Shown here: in pieces, positions 5,085 to 13,800 of the stretch
Numbering within the stretch: the first letter of the stretch is position 1
Layout of the letters: every line of letters starts with the position of its first letter
Source: a virus
Strand: one strand, 5' to 3'
Virus record (IMG/VR): IMGVR_UViG_3300042540_000549
Coordinates: 1-35,051 of that record
DNA: 35,051 nt
Made by a program: the position numbers and the translations under genes
The notes under the pieces: model-generated
What the model was told of the DNA's origin: nothing
Database searches by the model: none
What the model saw: only the letters and a program-made list of their open reading frames with translations

Positions 5085-5113
5085 ACCATAGCGAACCCGT
5101 CGCCACTTGTCAA
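5085..5113 (-). promoter_or_regulatory. Strong sigma70-type promoter for the leftward operon
   Basis: Leftward TTGACA (5113-5108), 17-base spacer, TATGGT (5090-5085). The -35 is a perfect consensus match and the spacing is ideal. The predicted start near 5078 gives a leader of about 43 bases before the ATG at 5035. Confidence 0.8.
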
Positions 5114-5123
5114 GCCATTTCAG

Positions 5124-5139
5124 TGTGACTCTAGTCACA
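5124..5139. promoter_or_regulatory. Perfect dyad upstream of the leftward promoter (operator candidate)
   Basis: TGTGACT-CT-AGTCACA, 7-base arms around a 2-base centre, about 10 bases upstream of the -35. A GGTTCGCTAT sequence occurs on the leftward strand both just upstream of it and again between -35 and -10. The position suits a repressor or activator site; the protein is unknown. Confidence 0.5.
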
Positions 5140-5233
5140 ATAGCGAACCGTAACACAACCGCAACAAACCAGCCAGAATGTAAGGTGCGCCTAACAACCT
5201 GTCAGGGTCACCTAATAAATTACCACCAAGTAA

Positions 5234-5315
5234 GTTACCGACGGGTAACATAGGCGGACTTGTCCGCTTGCTACAGCAAGCACCTTGCTAGCAACCGTTA
5301 GCGAACACTTGTTCG
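5234..5315. repeat. Tandem perfect inverted repeats
   Basis: Successive dyads: GTTACC-GACG-GGTAAC (5234-5249), GCGGAC-TT-GTCCGC (5254-5267), CTTGCT-AC-AGCAAG (5267-5280), AGCAAG-CAC-CTTGCT (5275-5289), TTGCTAGCAA (5285-5294), CGAACA-CT-TGTTCG (5302-5315). The CTTGCT/AGCAAG units alternate, so they allow mutually exclusive pairings. Such density suggests a replication origin, a recombination site or a structured transcript. Confidence 0.7.
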
Positions 5316-5330
5316 GGGGTGGGGGTTGGG

Positions 5331-5395
5331 TGGTCATTCGGTCACGGTGAGTGGTCAAACGCTCAGTGTGGTTGAGTGGTCACGGTGCGTAGTCA
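5331..5395 (+). repeat. GGTCA direct repeats (iteron-like)
   Basis: TGGTCA at 5331, 5352 and 5377, GGTCA at 5340 and TAGTCA at 5390. GGTCACGGTG occurs twice (5340-5349, 5378-5387) and GAGTGGTCA twice (5349-5357, 5374-5382). Short spaced direct repeats next to inverted repeats and an AT-rich patch are typical of initiator- or regulator-binding arrays. Confidence 0.55.
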
Positions 5396-5499
5396 ATGGG
5401 TGGGGCTTGACGGGTAGTCTGCCGAGCCACCCCACCCTATGTGTATGTATAAGGGTTGGTCTGTGTGGTCATTTTTGTTGGTGGCGGGTTTGTGACCTA

Positions 5500-5525
5500 G
5501 GGAGGCGGGGAGGGGGGGGTGGGGG
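5500..5525 (+). other. G-quadruplex-capable tract
   Basis: Four G-runs of 3, 4, 8 and 5 with loops of 4, 1 and 1 bases on the + strand fit the canonical G3+N1-7 pattern. More G-runs occur at 5315-5334. This lies in the non-coding region upstream of the late operon. Confidence 0.5.
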
Positions 5526-5749
5526 TTTGTGTGGTTGTGCGGGTTTCGGGTGTTTGCTTCTGTGCCATGTGGCTACGGGGTTGATGTGTTGTGCCTAAGC
5601 ACACCCCATTCATCGGCGAGGGGCCAAAGGTTTATTAGCCCCCCCAAGTTCTCTTTTACGCCTGAACCCGTCTGTCTCGATACCGAAAGAAGGCGACCAC
5701 CATCGGTCCCCTTTTCAGGCCATGCTCCCGTGCGGTCTAACCATGCTGC

Positions 5750-5772
5750 CCCAATCGAATGGTTTGATTGGG
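5750..5772. repeat. Inverted repeat CCCAATC/GATTGGG
   Basis: Seven-base perfect arms separated by 9 bases, about 95 bases upstream of the first late gene. It could be an operator or the base of a leader hairpin. No T-run follows. Confidence 0.4.
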
Positions 5773-5867
5773 AGGAATGTAACCGTTTAGGGTCCGTATT
5801 CTTTCGTGTTGTCTTGATGGTAGCAGAGGGGTGTGCGTTGTTGCAACCTGCTATGTTTGTTTGCACC

Positions 5868-6326
5868 ATGGCAAAGAAACGCGCATCGAGTCGCAAGCCT
5901 CGTTCTACTTCATCTGATAATACTGCGAAGGCTGATGCTGGTGGCGGGCAGATGGAGCAGACGCGGGCGCAGTTGGGTTTGGGTGCTTATGCGTTTGGGG
6001 TTGGTGCGACGTCGGCTGCTGCGGCTGCTGTTGCTGCCGCGAAGACGGGACGTTTGGGTCGTGTGGTGAGGGTTCCGTCTGTTGCCGCGAAGTCTGAGCA
6101 GCGTCATTTGGCGGATTTGCAGAAGCAGTTCGCTGGGAAAGATTTGAAGAGGGTTCAGGGTTTGAAAAAGGGTGACCGTGGCGAGATTGTGATGCAGCGT
6201 TATCAGGGTTCGTTTGATGATGCGGTGAGTCCGCGTACTGTTATTGCTATGCAGCGTCAAGCGGTTAGTGATGCGATGAAGTCGTCTAGGGGTAAGTTGA
6301 AGTACGTAAAACCGAAGCGTAAATAG
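5868..6326 (+). CDS. Small basic protein upstream of terminase
   Basis: A 152-residue protein. ATG 5868 is chosen because the same N-terminus (MAKKRASS) begins the gene on the other side of terminase at 8324; the frame is open further upstream and no clear ribosome binding site precedes any candidate. After a basic N-terminus comes an Ala/Gly-rich hydrophobic stretch (about residues 46-64, ATSAAAAAVAAAK), then a basic helical C-terminal half (HLADLQKQFAGKDLKRVQ). Its place immediately before the large terminase would suit a small terminase subunit, but no HTH is obvious. The stop overlaps the terminase GTG by one base. Confidence 0.6.
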   Translation: MAKKRASSRKPRSTSSDNTAKADAGGGQMEQTRAQLGLGAYAFGVGATSAAAAAVAAAKTGRLGRVVRVPSVAAKSEQRHLADLQKQFAGKDLKRVQGLKKGDRGEIVMQRYQGSFDDAVSPRTVIAMQRQAVSDAMKSSRGKLKYVKPKRK

Positions 6327-8302
6327 TGCCTGCTGGTCGTTCGGGGAGGCGGCAGATTCCGCCGCAAGATGTAGCACGCTATTGGCAGTCGCGTGCTGCT
6401 GGGATGTCGATTCAGGATGCCTCCAAGATTGCTGGTATCCATCCGAATACTGCTTCTGGCTGGGAGGCGAAGAAGCGGAAAGCGGCTGCTGAGATTCAGT
6501 TGGCTGAGGTTGAGGTCGGTCAGGTGCGTAAGAAGCAGGGTGGTGTGCAGGCTGAGCAGTGGAAGGCTGCGATGGATGTCGCCGATTTGCCGCCTGTTAT
6601 CCCGTATGACCGTCTGTCGCCTGAGGCGCAGAGGGGTTGGGATGATTTCGACTACTTCAGACGCCGATACCTAGGCCGTGTGCCGTCTCCGTGGCAGGTG
6701 GATGCTGCGTACAAGATTGTCAAGATGCTCGAATCGCCAGAGAAAGAATTCATTCTCATCAACTGCCCGCCTGGTGCAGGCAAATCGACGCTGTTTCACG
6801 ACTTCGCGTGCTGGATGATTGTGCGTAACCGCAAGATTCGTGTACTGATTGGTTCTGCTACACAGACGTTGGCAAAAATGTACAGCCGTCGTATCCGTGA
6901 GACGTTGGAACGCCCCTTTCCTTTGCATCCTGACCCAATTCTTGTGGAGAAAGGGTTGGCTATCAACGCTGAAGGCTGTCTGTCTATTGACTATGGGCGT
7001 TTCAAGCCGTCATCTAGCGGTGCGTTGTGGCGTGCCGAGGAGTTCATCGTCGAACAAGAAGACCTCTCGGGTCTAGACAACAAGGAACCGACCGTTTCGT
7101 CGTACGGTATCGACTCAGAGTTCATCGGTCACCGTGCCGACCTCTGTTTGTTCGACGACGTGGCAACCCCAGAGAACGCCAAAGAGTCCGTTGCACGTGA
7201 CAAACTTCTGGAACGGTGGGATACCGTGGCTGAGGCACGCGTCGACCCAGGCGGCCTGCTCGCTGTCATCGGGCAGCGTCTCGGGCCAGGTGACCTCTAC
7301 GCCCATTGTCTCGCCAAAGTGACCTACGAGGAAGACCCTGACGCGTATGACGGGGCCGACGTCACCGACATTTCCGACGTCCAAGAACCAGAAAAAAAAT
7401 CTAAGTACACCCACTTTATTTACAAGGCCTACTACGACGAACTGGACACGGGCAGGGAATCCAAGAAAACTACCGCACCACCCTGGCCCAACGGGCCGCT
7501 GTTGGACCCGTACAGGCTCTCGTGGAAAGACCTCTCGTACCTGAAACACTCGACCCCTGCGAAGTTCCAGGTCATCTATCAGCAGGAGGACATGGCGCAA
7601 GGGAACTATCTGATTGAACGCGTCTGGGCAACAGGCGGCATGGGCAATGATGGTGTGTTGTATCCAGGGTGTATTGACAATGACCGTAGGCCTGGGTACA
7701 TTCCGTCTCATTTGGAGCCGCCAATTATTTCGATAGCGTCCGTGGACCCAAGCCCGACGAACTTTTGGGCTATCCAATGGTGGCTCTACCAACCCAAAAC
7801 AAACCTGCGTTATTTGATTGACTGCGAGCGGGTGAAACTGACGGCAGAGGAGTTACTTGGGTTTGATACCAGTTCTCGCGAGTACGGCGGAATAATGGAG
7901 ATTTGGCAGAACCGTTCGTTCGAGATGGGCTACCCCATCAGCCACTGGATAGTTGAGGTCAACGCCGCCCAACGCTTCCTCCTCGCCCACGACTTCGTCC
8001 GAAAGTGGCAAGCCCTTCACGGGGTCAACGTCATCCCTCATACAACATCCCGCAACAAACTAGATGAAAACCTGGGCGTAGAGGCACTACTCCCTAACCT
8101 GTTCCGTACGGGTCAGGTTCGTCTGCCGACGATGAGGGAGAACTGGAAGACGTTGGCGTTCGTCGAAGAGTTGTCGTCGTGGACGCCGAACAAGAAGAAT
8201 GGGACTGACCTTGTGATGTCGTGCTGGTTTGCCATGTTGCATCTGCCTGAGTTGGGGCCGTTGAAGGTTCCGCCTCGCCTGTGGCGCCCTTCGTGGATTT
8301 GA
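6326..8302 (+). CDS. terL: Terminase large subunit
   Basis: A 658-residue ATP-dependent DNA packaging motor and headful nuclease. It starts at GTG 6326, overlapping the previous stop. Residues about 14-45 form a helix-turn-helix (MSIQDASKIAGIHPNTASGW) more usual in small subunits. The ATPase has Walker A PPGAGKST near residues 148-155 and Walker B LCLFDD near 272-277, followed by a catalytic-glutamate-type region. The C-terminal RNase H-like nuclease shows SVDPSPTN near 471, an acidic IVEVN near 545 and TDLVMSCWFA near 627, matching the three acidic clusters of the family. The fusion of an HTH to TerL may mean it recognises DNA without a separate TerS. Confidence 0.93.
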   Translation: MPAGRSGRRQIPPQDVARYWQSRAAGMSIQDASKIAGIHPNTASGWEAKKRKAAAEIQLAEVEVGQVRKKQGGVQAEQWKAAMDVADLPPVIPYDRLSPEAQRGWDDFDYFRRRYLGRVPSPWQVDAAYKIVKMLESPEKEFILINCPPGAGKSTLFHDFACWMIVRNRKIRVLIGSATQTLAKMYSRRIRETLERPFPLHPDPILVEKGLAINAEGCLSIDYGRFKPSSSGALWRAEEFIVEQEDLSGLDNKEPTVSSYGIDSEFIGHRADLCLFDDVATPENAKESVARDKLLERWDTVAEARVDPGGLLAVIGQRLGPGDLYAHCLAKVTYEEDPDAYDGADVTDISDVQEPEKKSKYTHFIYKAYYDELDTGRESKKTTAPPWPNGPLLDPYRLSWKDLSYLKHSTPAKFQVIYQQEDMAQGNYLIERVWATGGMGNDGVLYPGCIDNDRRPGYIPSHLEPPIISIASVDPSPTNFWAIQWWLYQPKTNLRYLIDCERVKLTAEELLGFDTSSREYGGIMEIWQNRSFEMGYPISHWIVEVNAAQRFLLAHDFVRKWQALHGVNVIPHTTSRNKLDENLGVEALLPNLFRTGQVRLPTMRENWKTLAFVEELSSWTPNKKNGTDLVMSCWFAMLHLPELGPLKVPPRLWRPSWI

Positions 8303-8323
8303 TGTGTTATCCTGAAAAGCACT

Positions 8324-8698
8324 ATGGCCAAGAAGCGTGCAAGTAGCAAAAATCGCAAACCTGCTTTGGTGTATCCACCAGGTATGGACCCATACAAAGA
8401 TAAAGATTATGTTGCGTCGGGCACTCGGAGCGAAATGGAGGGACGCCGCATCATGCGGAATCCTTACACACGGCCAAATGTTTCAAACCCAGCGGTGTTG
8501 CGAGCCTATGGCGAAGGCAAGGTTGCAGGGCCAAATCCTTACACTACCTTTACTTATCCGACTGGTTTGGAACCAAGAAACACATTTGGTGAACCAAGTC
8601 GCAGCGCATCTTCTATGAGAAAAGATGTGTTAGCGGACATTCGAAAGAAATCTCAAAAAGACGCCCAACGGCGCACAAACCTAAAAAAGAAAAAGTAA
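8324..8698 (+). CDS. Small basic protein between terminase and portal
   Basis: A 124-residue Lys/Arg-rich protein. The first eight residues (MAKKRASS) are the same as in the gene before terminase, though codons differ. The middle is rich in Pro, Tyr and Asn (NPYTRPNVSNPAV, PNPYTTFTYPTGLEP), suggesting an extended, poorly ordered chain, and the end is a lysine tail. The ATG is 22 bases after terL, with only a weak AAAAGC-type site. It may be a minor head component or DNA-binding packaging accessory; the function is unassigned. Confidence 0.65.
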   Translation: MAKKRASSKNRKPALVYPPGMDPYKDKDYVASGTRSEMEGRRIMRNPYTRPNVSNPAVLRAYGEGKVAGPNPYTTFTYPTGLEPRNTFGEPSRSASSMRKDVLADIRKKSQKDAQRRTNLKKKK

Positions 8699-8709
8699 GG
8701 GGCTGACCG

Positions 8710-10464
8710 TTGCGGTCGCTTGACGAAATCGTAGAACTGTACCACCAGCGAAGACTCGCTGCTGGTCCGATTCATGAGCAGATGCGCCGCGTCCGCGACC
8801 TTGCCAACGGCGACGTCATCGTTCCACTGAACGAGTTGGACCGCAACGCCAAAACCAACGTAGCCAACCTGCTGGTACAAGGCCTGGAACAGATGTCGAT
8901 GCGCGTCTCGTCGACGATGCCGAACCCGTACTTCCCACCCGTGAAAGAGGGTTCGGAGAACGCGAAGAAGTTGGCGCGTATGCGCAAGAAGGCGATGCTC
9001 GGTTTCTGGGATGAGAACCGTATGCAGATGAAGTTGCGTCGCCGCGCCCGACACCTTCTCGCCTACTCGTCGTCACCAGTTTTCTTGAAGCCTGATTTCG
9101 CGACGTTGACCCCGAAGTGGGAGATTCGTAACCCGTTGGACACGTTTCCTGGACCGTTGGAAGATGATGAGGTGGTGCCAGAGAACTGTATTTTTACGTC
9201 GCGTGTGACGGCGTCGTGGCTGTTGAAGAACTATGGGGAGATGGTCGCAGACAAACTTCGTTTCGGTCGCGTTGACTCCGACGCCCGCTACACGCTCCTG
9301 GAATACGTCTGCGAAGATTCACTACAACTCATCGTGTTGGGCGCTGAGGATAATCCTGAGTTGTCTGCGTCTGAGCGTGTCGGTTTGGAAGCAATCCTGT
9401 TGGAGGCGATACCGAATCGTACTGGTATGCCGCTTGCGGTTATTCCGCAGCGCATCACGCTCGATAAGCCGCGAGGCCAGTTCGATGGTGTGCTCGGCAT
9501 GTATTACACGCGTGCACGTTTGCAGGCGTTGACGGAGATTGCGATTGAGCGCGGCATTTTCCCTGAGGAGTATTTGGTTGCGCGTCCTGGTGAGAACCCT
9601 GAGATTTTGCAGATGGCTGACGGCAAGTCGGGAATCCTTGGTGTTGTCAAAGGTGGCGACATCCAGCAGTTGCAGTTGAATCCTGGTTACAAAACCGACA
9701 CAGCCCTTGACCGTCTAGAACGCCAAGAGCGTCTTGAAGGCGCGATACCCGCAGAGTTTGGCGGCGAGTCCGCAACCAACATCCGAACTGGTCGACGCGG
9801 CGAAGCGGTGCTTTCAGCGACGGTGGATTACCGTGTGCAAGAAGCACAAGAAATCTTTGCCAACTCGTTACTCCACGAGGATAAAATCGCAATCGCACTT
9901 GAGAAAGCGTATTGGGGTGAGCAACCGAAAACGTTCTTCATGTCTGGTCGTATGACACAGGGGCAGGAGACGTACACACCGAACAAGGTGTGGCAGACGG
10001 ACTATCACTTCGTTTCGTATTCGGCTGCTGGCACTGACGTCAACAACCTCATCATCGGATTAGGTCAGCGTCTTGGTGTCGGGTTGATGTCGAAAGAATC
10101 GGCCCGTGAAGCAGACCCGCTTATCTCGGACCCCGACTTCGAGCATGACCGCATCATCGCCGAAGGTGTTGAGGATGCGTTGCTTGCGTCGATTCAGCAG
10201 CAGGCCGCTAACCCGCAAGGCCCATACCAGCCAGATGATTTGGCGTACCTCACCCGCCTCGTTGTGGAGCAAGATGTTCCACTGTTTGAAGCGGTTGCTA
10301 AGACTGATGAGCGTGCACGTCAACGTCAGGCGGAGGCGATGCCTGCTGGTTCGCCTGAGACGATGCCAGGGTTGGCGATGCCAGGGATGGGCGCTGAGGC
10401 GCCTGCGGCTGCGCCTGCTGGTGAGCCGTCGTTGGAGTCTCTACTCGCACAACTTGGGGGATAA
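8710..10464 (+). CDS. Portal protein
   Basis: A 584-residue protein directly after terminase, with the length and composition of podovirus-type portals. It starts at TTG 8710 after an AAGGGG ribosome binding site. The N-terminal helices (LDEIVELYHQRRLAAGPIHEQ) and the NAKTNVANLLVQGLEQMS region are typical of phage portals that begin with a helical wing. The middle includes WEIRNPLDTFPGP and a long hairpin region (LDRLERQERLEGAIPAEFGG) in the position of the tunnel helix. The C-terminus is a Met/Pro/Ala-rich flexible tail. Twelve copies would form the vertex ring through which DNA enters and leaves. Confidence 0.88.
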   Translation: MRSLDEIVELYHQRRLAAGPIHEQMRRVRDLANGDVIVPLNELDRNAKTNVANLLVQGLEQMSMRVSSTMPNPYFPPVKEGSENAKKLARMRKKAMLGFWDENRMQMKLRRRARHLLAYSSSPVFLKPDFATLTPKWEIRNPLDTFPGPLEDDEVVPENCIFTSRVTASWLLKNYGEMVADKLRFGRVDSDARYTLLEYVCEDSLQLIVLGAEDNPELSASERVGLEAILLEAIPNRTGMPLAVIPQRITLDKPRGQFDGVLGMYYTRARLQALTEIAIERGIFPEEYLVARPGENPEILQMADGKSGILGVVKGGDIQQLQLNPGYKTDTALDRLERQERLEGAIPAEFGGESATNIRTGRRGEAVLSATVDYRVQEAQEIFANSLLHEDKIAIALEKAYWGEQPKTFFMSGRMTQGQETYTPNKVWQTDYHFVSYSAAGTDVNNLIIGLGQRLGVGLMSKESAREADPLISDPDFEHDRIIAEGVEDALLASIQQQAANPQGPYQPDDLAYLTRLVVEQDVPLFEAVAKTDERARQRQAEAMPAGSPETMPGLAMPGMGAEAPAAAPAGEPSLESLLAQLGG

Positions 10465-10815
10465 ATGGTTCAGCCACAGTTCAAAGGTCAGACGTACGGT
10501 GAGGGTGCTGCGCAGGAGCGTCGCGTTCAAGCGGTTCCGACTGGGTCGGCTCCGACGCAGCAGCGTGCGCAACAGGCTGCGCGTCGCGTAGCACCGAACG
10601 CTCCTGGTTCGCTTGTTGCGCCTACGGCTCGTCCGATGGAGCCGATTACTGAGGGTGCACCGTTTGGTGCTGGTGGTGGTCCTGCTGCTGCTGGTATCCC
10701 GATGATGTCACCTGCTGGCGACAACGTGGTCGAAGAGTTGAAGGCGATTTATCAGCGGTTCCCGAACGACGACTTGGCCGACCTTCTGGACTCGTTTCTC
10801 CGTGAAGGATACTGA
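10465..10815 (+). CDS. Hypothetical Pro/Ala/Gln-rich protein
   Basis: A 116-residue protein starting directly after the portal stop and overlapping the next start (TGATG). The first 85 residues are low-complexity (Ala, Pro, Gln, Arg, with a GAGGGPAAAG stretch) and probably disordered. The last 30 residues form a helical acidic segment (VVEELKAIYQRFPNDDLADL). This layout, a disordered arm plus a short helix, suits an accessory of portal or internal virion assembly. No family is recognised. Confidence 0.6.
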   Translation: MVQPQFKGQTYGEGAAQERRVQAVPTGSAPTQQRAQQAARRVAPNAPGSLVAPTARPMEPITEGAPFGAGGGPAAAGIPMMSPAGDNVVEELKAIYQRFPNDDLADLLDSFLREGY

Positions 10816-13800
10816 TGGCCTACGGGGTGCTGCCAGAAAAAGGCGATGAAGACGCAATCCTTGACGGGATTGAATCAAAGAACAGGATGCGCGACCAGGT
10901 CGCTGCTACTGCGACACCTGAGTTGGCTTCACGCATCGGAGAGATTTACCGCGCCAACCCGTGGATGAAACCAGGCGAGATTCTCGCATTGGCGAAAGCG
11001 GGCGCGTCTGACCAGTTGGTGAACGCTGCGTCTGCGCAGTCGGGGAAACAGTTGACTCAACGTTTGGACCCGAATCCTCCGCGGAAAAAGAACTGGTTTG
11101 AACGCAACGTTTATGACCCAATCAAATCTGCTGCGCGTTACACGTTTGCAACATTGAATCTTGCGCCAGAGTTGGCGCAGAACGTCGGTTCGCAACTGTT
11201 GAACCGCGACAACCCAGCAGGTTTTGACGGTTTCTTCAAGTCGACTTCGCTTGGCACGATGCTTGCCGCTTCGAAGGGTGAGGTTGACCCTGCGACTGGT
11301 CAGCCGATTACCGCTGGTGAAGGTTTCTTTCTTGGTGGCACTGCTGCCGAGAAACAGTCGGAGCGTGCCCGCCGTTTCCGTGGCACTATCAACGGGTCCG
11401 CGTGGACCCTGGGTCGTGGCGCTGCGGATGTGGTGTTTGCGCCTGGGACGAAGGCGTATTCGTTTTTGTCTGGTTTGATTGACGCGTCGGTAGCGGTGTT
11501 TGCGGACCCGACGTTGTACGGCGGGAAAGCGTTGAAGGCTGCTCGTGGCGCAAAGGCAGCGATTCCTGCTATTCAGAGCGCCGAGGAGATTGCGGCGTTT
11601 CAAAAGGTTGCGGGTGTTGGCGAACTCGCTGCGGCGGGTTTGTCGCAAGCAGAAACTGTTGCATGGAACTCATCGAAGTTCCGCAACTGGGTCACCACCA
11701 ACGGCAAAGCACAACGGCTCATCTCCACGCTCGTCGAGAAAGACGACGCCTACGACATCTTCTCCAACGTCTTCAAAGGGAAGATTGACGTCGCTGAAGC
11801 GAAACGTCTTGCGGATGCAAAGACGACGGATGAAGTATTGGCCATCATTGGTGAGCAAACCAACCGCATGGACGCAGAACTTTCAGGCCTGTTCCCAACG
11901 GACATCCGCGAACTCGTCAAGTTCCGTGAACGCATCCCTGGCTACAACAACCTGCGCAACAGTCGACTTCTCACCAAGATGCCCGAAATGGTCATCAAGA
12001 CTGGTTCCAGTCGCGACGCAGTAAACGCCGTCAACTCGTACGGCAACTACCTGAAGTCAATCGGTTTGAACCTCACCGAAGGCGAAGGCAAAGACTTCAT
12101 GAAGGAAGTCATGGAGGTGTTCGCCGACCCGAACGCAGCAGGCTCTGGGCGCGTCAACGGACTGTTCGAAAACATCGTGAAGAAAACCGTCAGCGACGAA
12201 CTCACCAAAGGTGTTGGGGCGCTCGTGAAAGCCGATGCTGATGAGGTTGCAACCGATTTGTTCCGCCGCGTTGCTCAAGCCCGCGAAGAACTCCGCCTCT
12301 ACCTCATCAACGAGGCAGGCGAAATCGACGACTTCGGGCTACTGCAATCACTCAAAGATTCGGGTCAACTCGTTTTCGACGGCGACCTCAACCCCGCAAC
12401 CCTCGCCGATTTGCGTCTCGCTGGACCAGGTTCGCTTGCCGAACTCGCAGACAAAATCCAAGTCCTCCCAGACCTCCGCGCCGTTCGCCGCGTGACCGCC
12501 AACCCGTTCATCCGCCGAGCACTCTCCAAGCAGGCCAAGTTCGCTGACGCACCATCGCAGGCCGCGATTGCGCGCGGTGTCCCACTTGAAGAAGCGCCAC
12601 GCGAACTCGTCCGCGGCGCAGGCCAATCGCGTGCAGCCGTCACAGTAGCCGACTATTTGCAGAACGAAGTGTGGAAACCGCTCGCTTTGATGACTGGCGG
12701 CTACATCTTCCGCAACATGTTCGACGCCCAAATCCGTATGGCGACCGTCGGCAAAGCAGGATTCTTCAATCACCCCATCCGCTACATGCAAATCGTCCTC
12801 GGCAAAGCACTGCCCGAAAGTTTCATCGGGCGGGCACTCGACGAAGAGGACTACAACCGCATCGCAGGCAAATGGGACGAATACACCGACGACTTCGAAG
12901 AAGCGTTGTCGTTCGGTTTGCGCCGCAACATCGACGACCCAGAGATGACGTACCGTCGCGCCCTGCGCAGCAACTCGATGGTCACCGTCTCCAAGGTCAG
13001 CAACAAACCCCAATACCTTAAAGGCTTGTACGAGGAACTGCGCCGCTTGTCGCTCGACCAGATAAACAACGCCGTAGCCAAAGGAATCCCAACCGAAGAA
13101 CTCGTCACCTGGCTGCGCAACAATCAGGACCCGAAAGCGCAGAAAGCGTTACGCACACTCACCCGCTATCTGGAAGGCGGCTTGGATGTCTATGACCCAG
13201 GCACCCAGCGGATGCACACCGTCCGTGTTGCTGGCGGGCAAGTCACCGACGATGTCATTAGCCGTTGGATAAACCGTCTCGGTAACCCGCGTATCGACCT
13301 CACCACAGGCGGCGACGAGACACTGCGGTTCGCTGTCGCTCACCGACGTCTCCCACTTGCCGCATCAGAAACCATCGACCCACGCAACTTCGCAGACGCC
13401 GATTTCGTTGGCGGTACGCTGCGTCGCGGTGTCGGCTCCGAAGTCCGTCTCGGCGTCGCGGACGGTAAAGAGATTCGTGGTGTCGTCACCGCAGTCAACA
13501 GCGACACTTCGTGGACTGTACGCCGCCTCTCCGACAACGACGTGTGGGACACGGCACTCGGCCAGAAAGAGTTGCAGGATTACATTCGTGGCGTCTACGA
13601 AACCCGCGGCAATAACCTTCCGCGCCGCGTCAAGTACGCCCCAGAACTCGGCGAAGCAGACGCCTTGGGTATCACCCAGAAACAGAAAGAGGCGCTCCAG
13701 TTGTGGAACCGTGGCGTCAACTTCTTCTTCGACAACGCGTACGGAAGACTGAGCCGCAAGTTTGAACGCTCACCTATCTACCGCCAGTTCTACTATGAGC

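Larger units (their letters stand above)
5140..5867. other. Non-coding divergent regulatory/origin-like region
   Basis: No convincing gene lies between the leftward promoter and the ATG at 5868; frames that stay open lack ribosome binding sites and coding character. The region holds, in order, an AT-rich patch (about 5208-5226), a run of perfect inverted repeats (5234-5315), GGTCA repeats (5331-5395), a G-rich tract (5500-5525) and an isolated inverted repeat (5750-5772). I see no confident rightward promoter, although the late operon must be transcribed from here or from further upstream. Confidence 0.6.

Noticed and set aside
5620-5642. Terminator hairpin GGGGC/GCCCC
   Set aside because: Five pairs with a 13-base loop and no T-run directly after the stem on either strand; too weak.
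5771-5782. GGAGG followed by an ATG-TAA start-stop element
   Set aside because: Only one base separates the GGAGG from the ATG, too close for initiation, and the sequence is short enough to arise by chance.
5529-5867. N-terminal extension of the gene before terminase
   Set aside because: The frame is open, but the extension has non-coding composition and the MAKKRASS start is shared with the gene at 8324.
12348-13013. Long antisense ORF (221 codons) opposite the 1560-residue gene
   Set aside because: It is the reverse-strand shadow of a GC-rich coding sequence, with odd composition and no start context; likewise the ORFs at 7115-7792 and 16359-17042.
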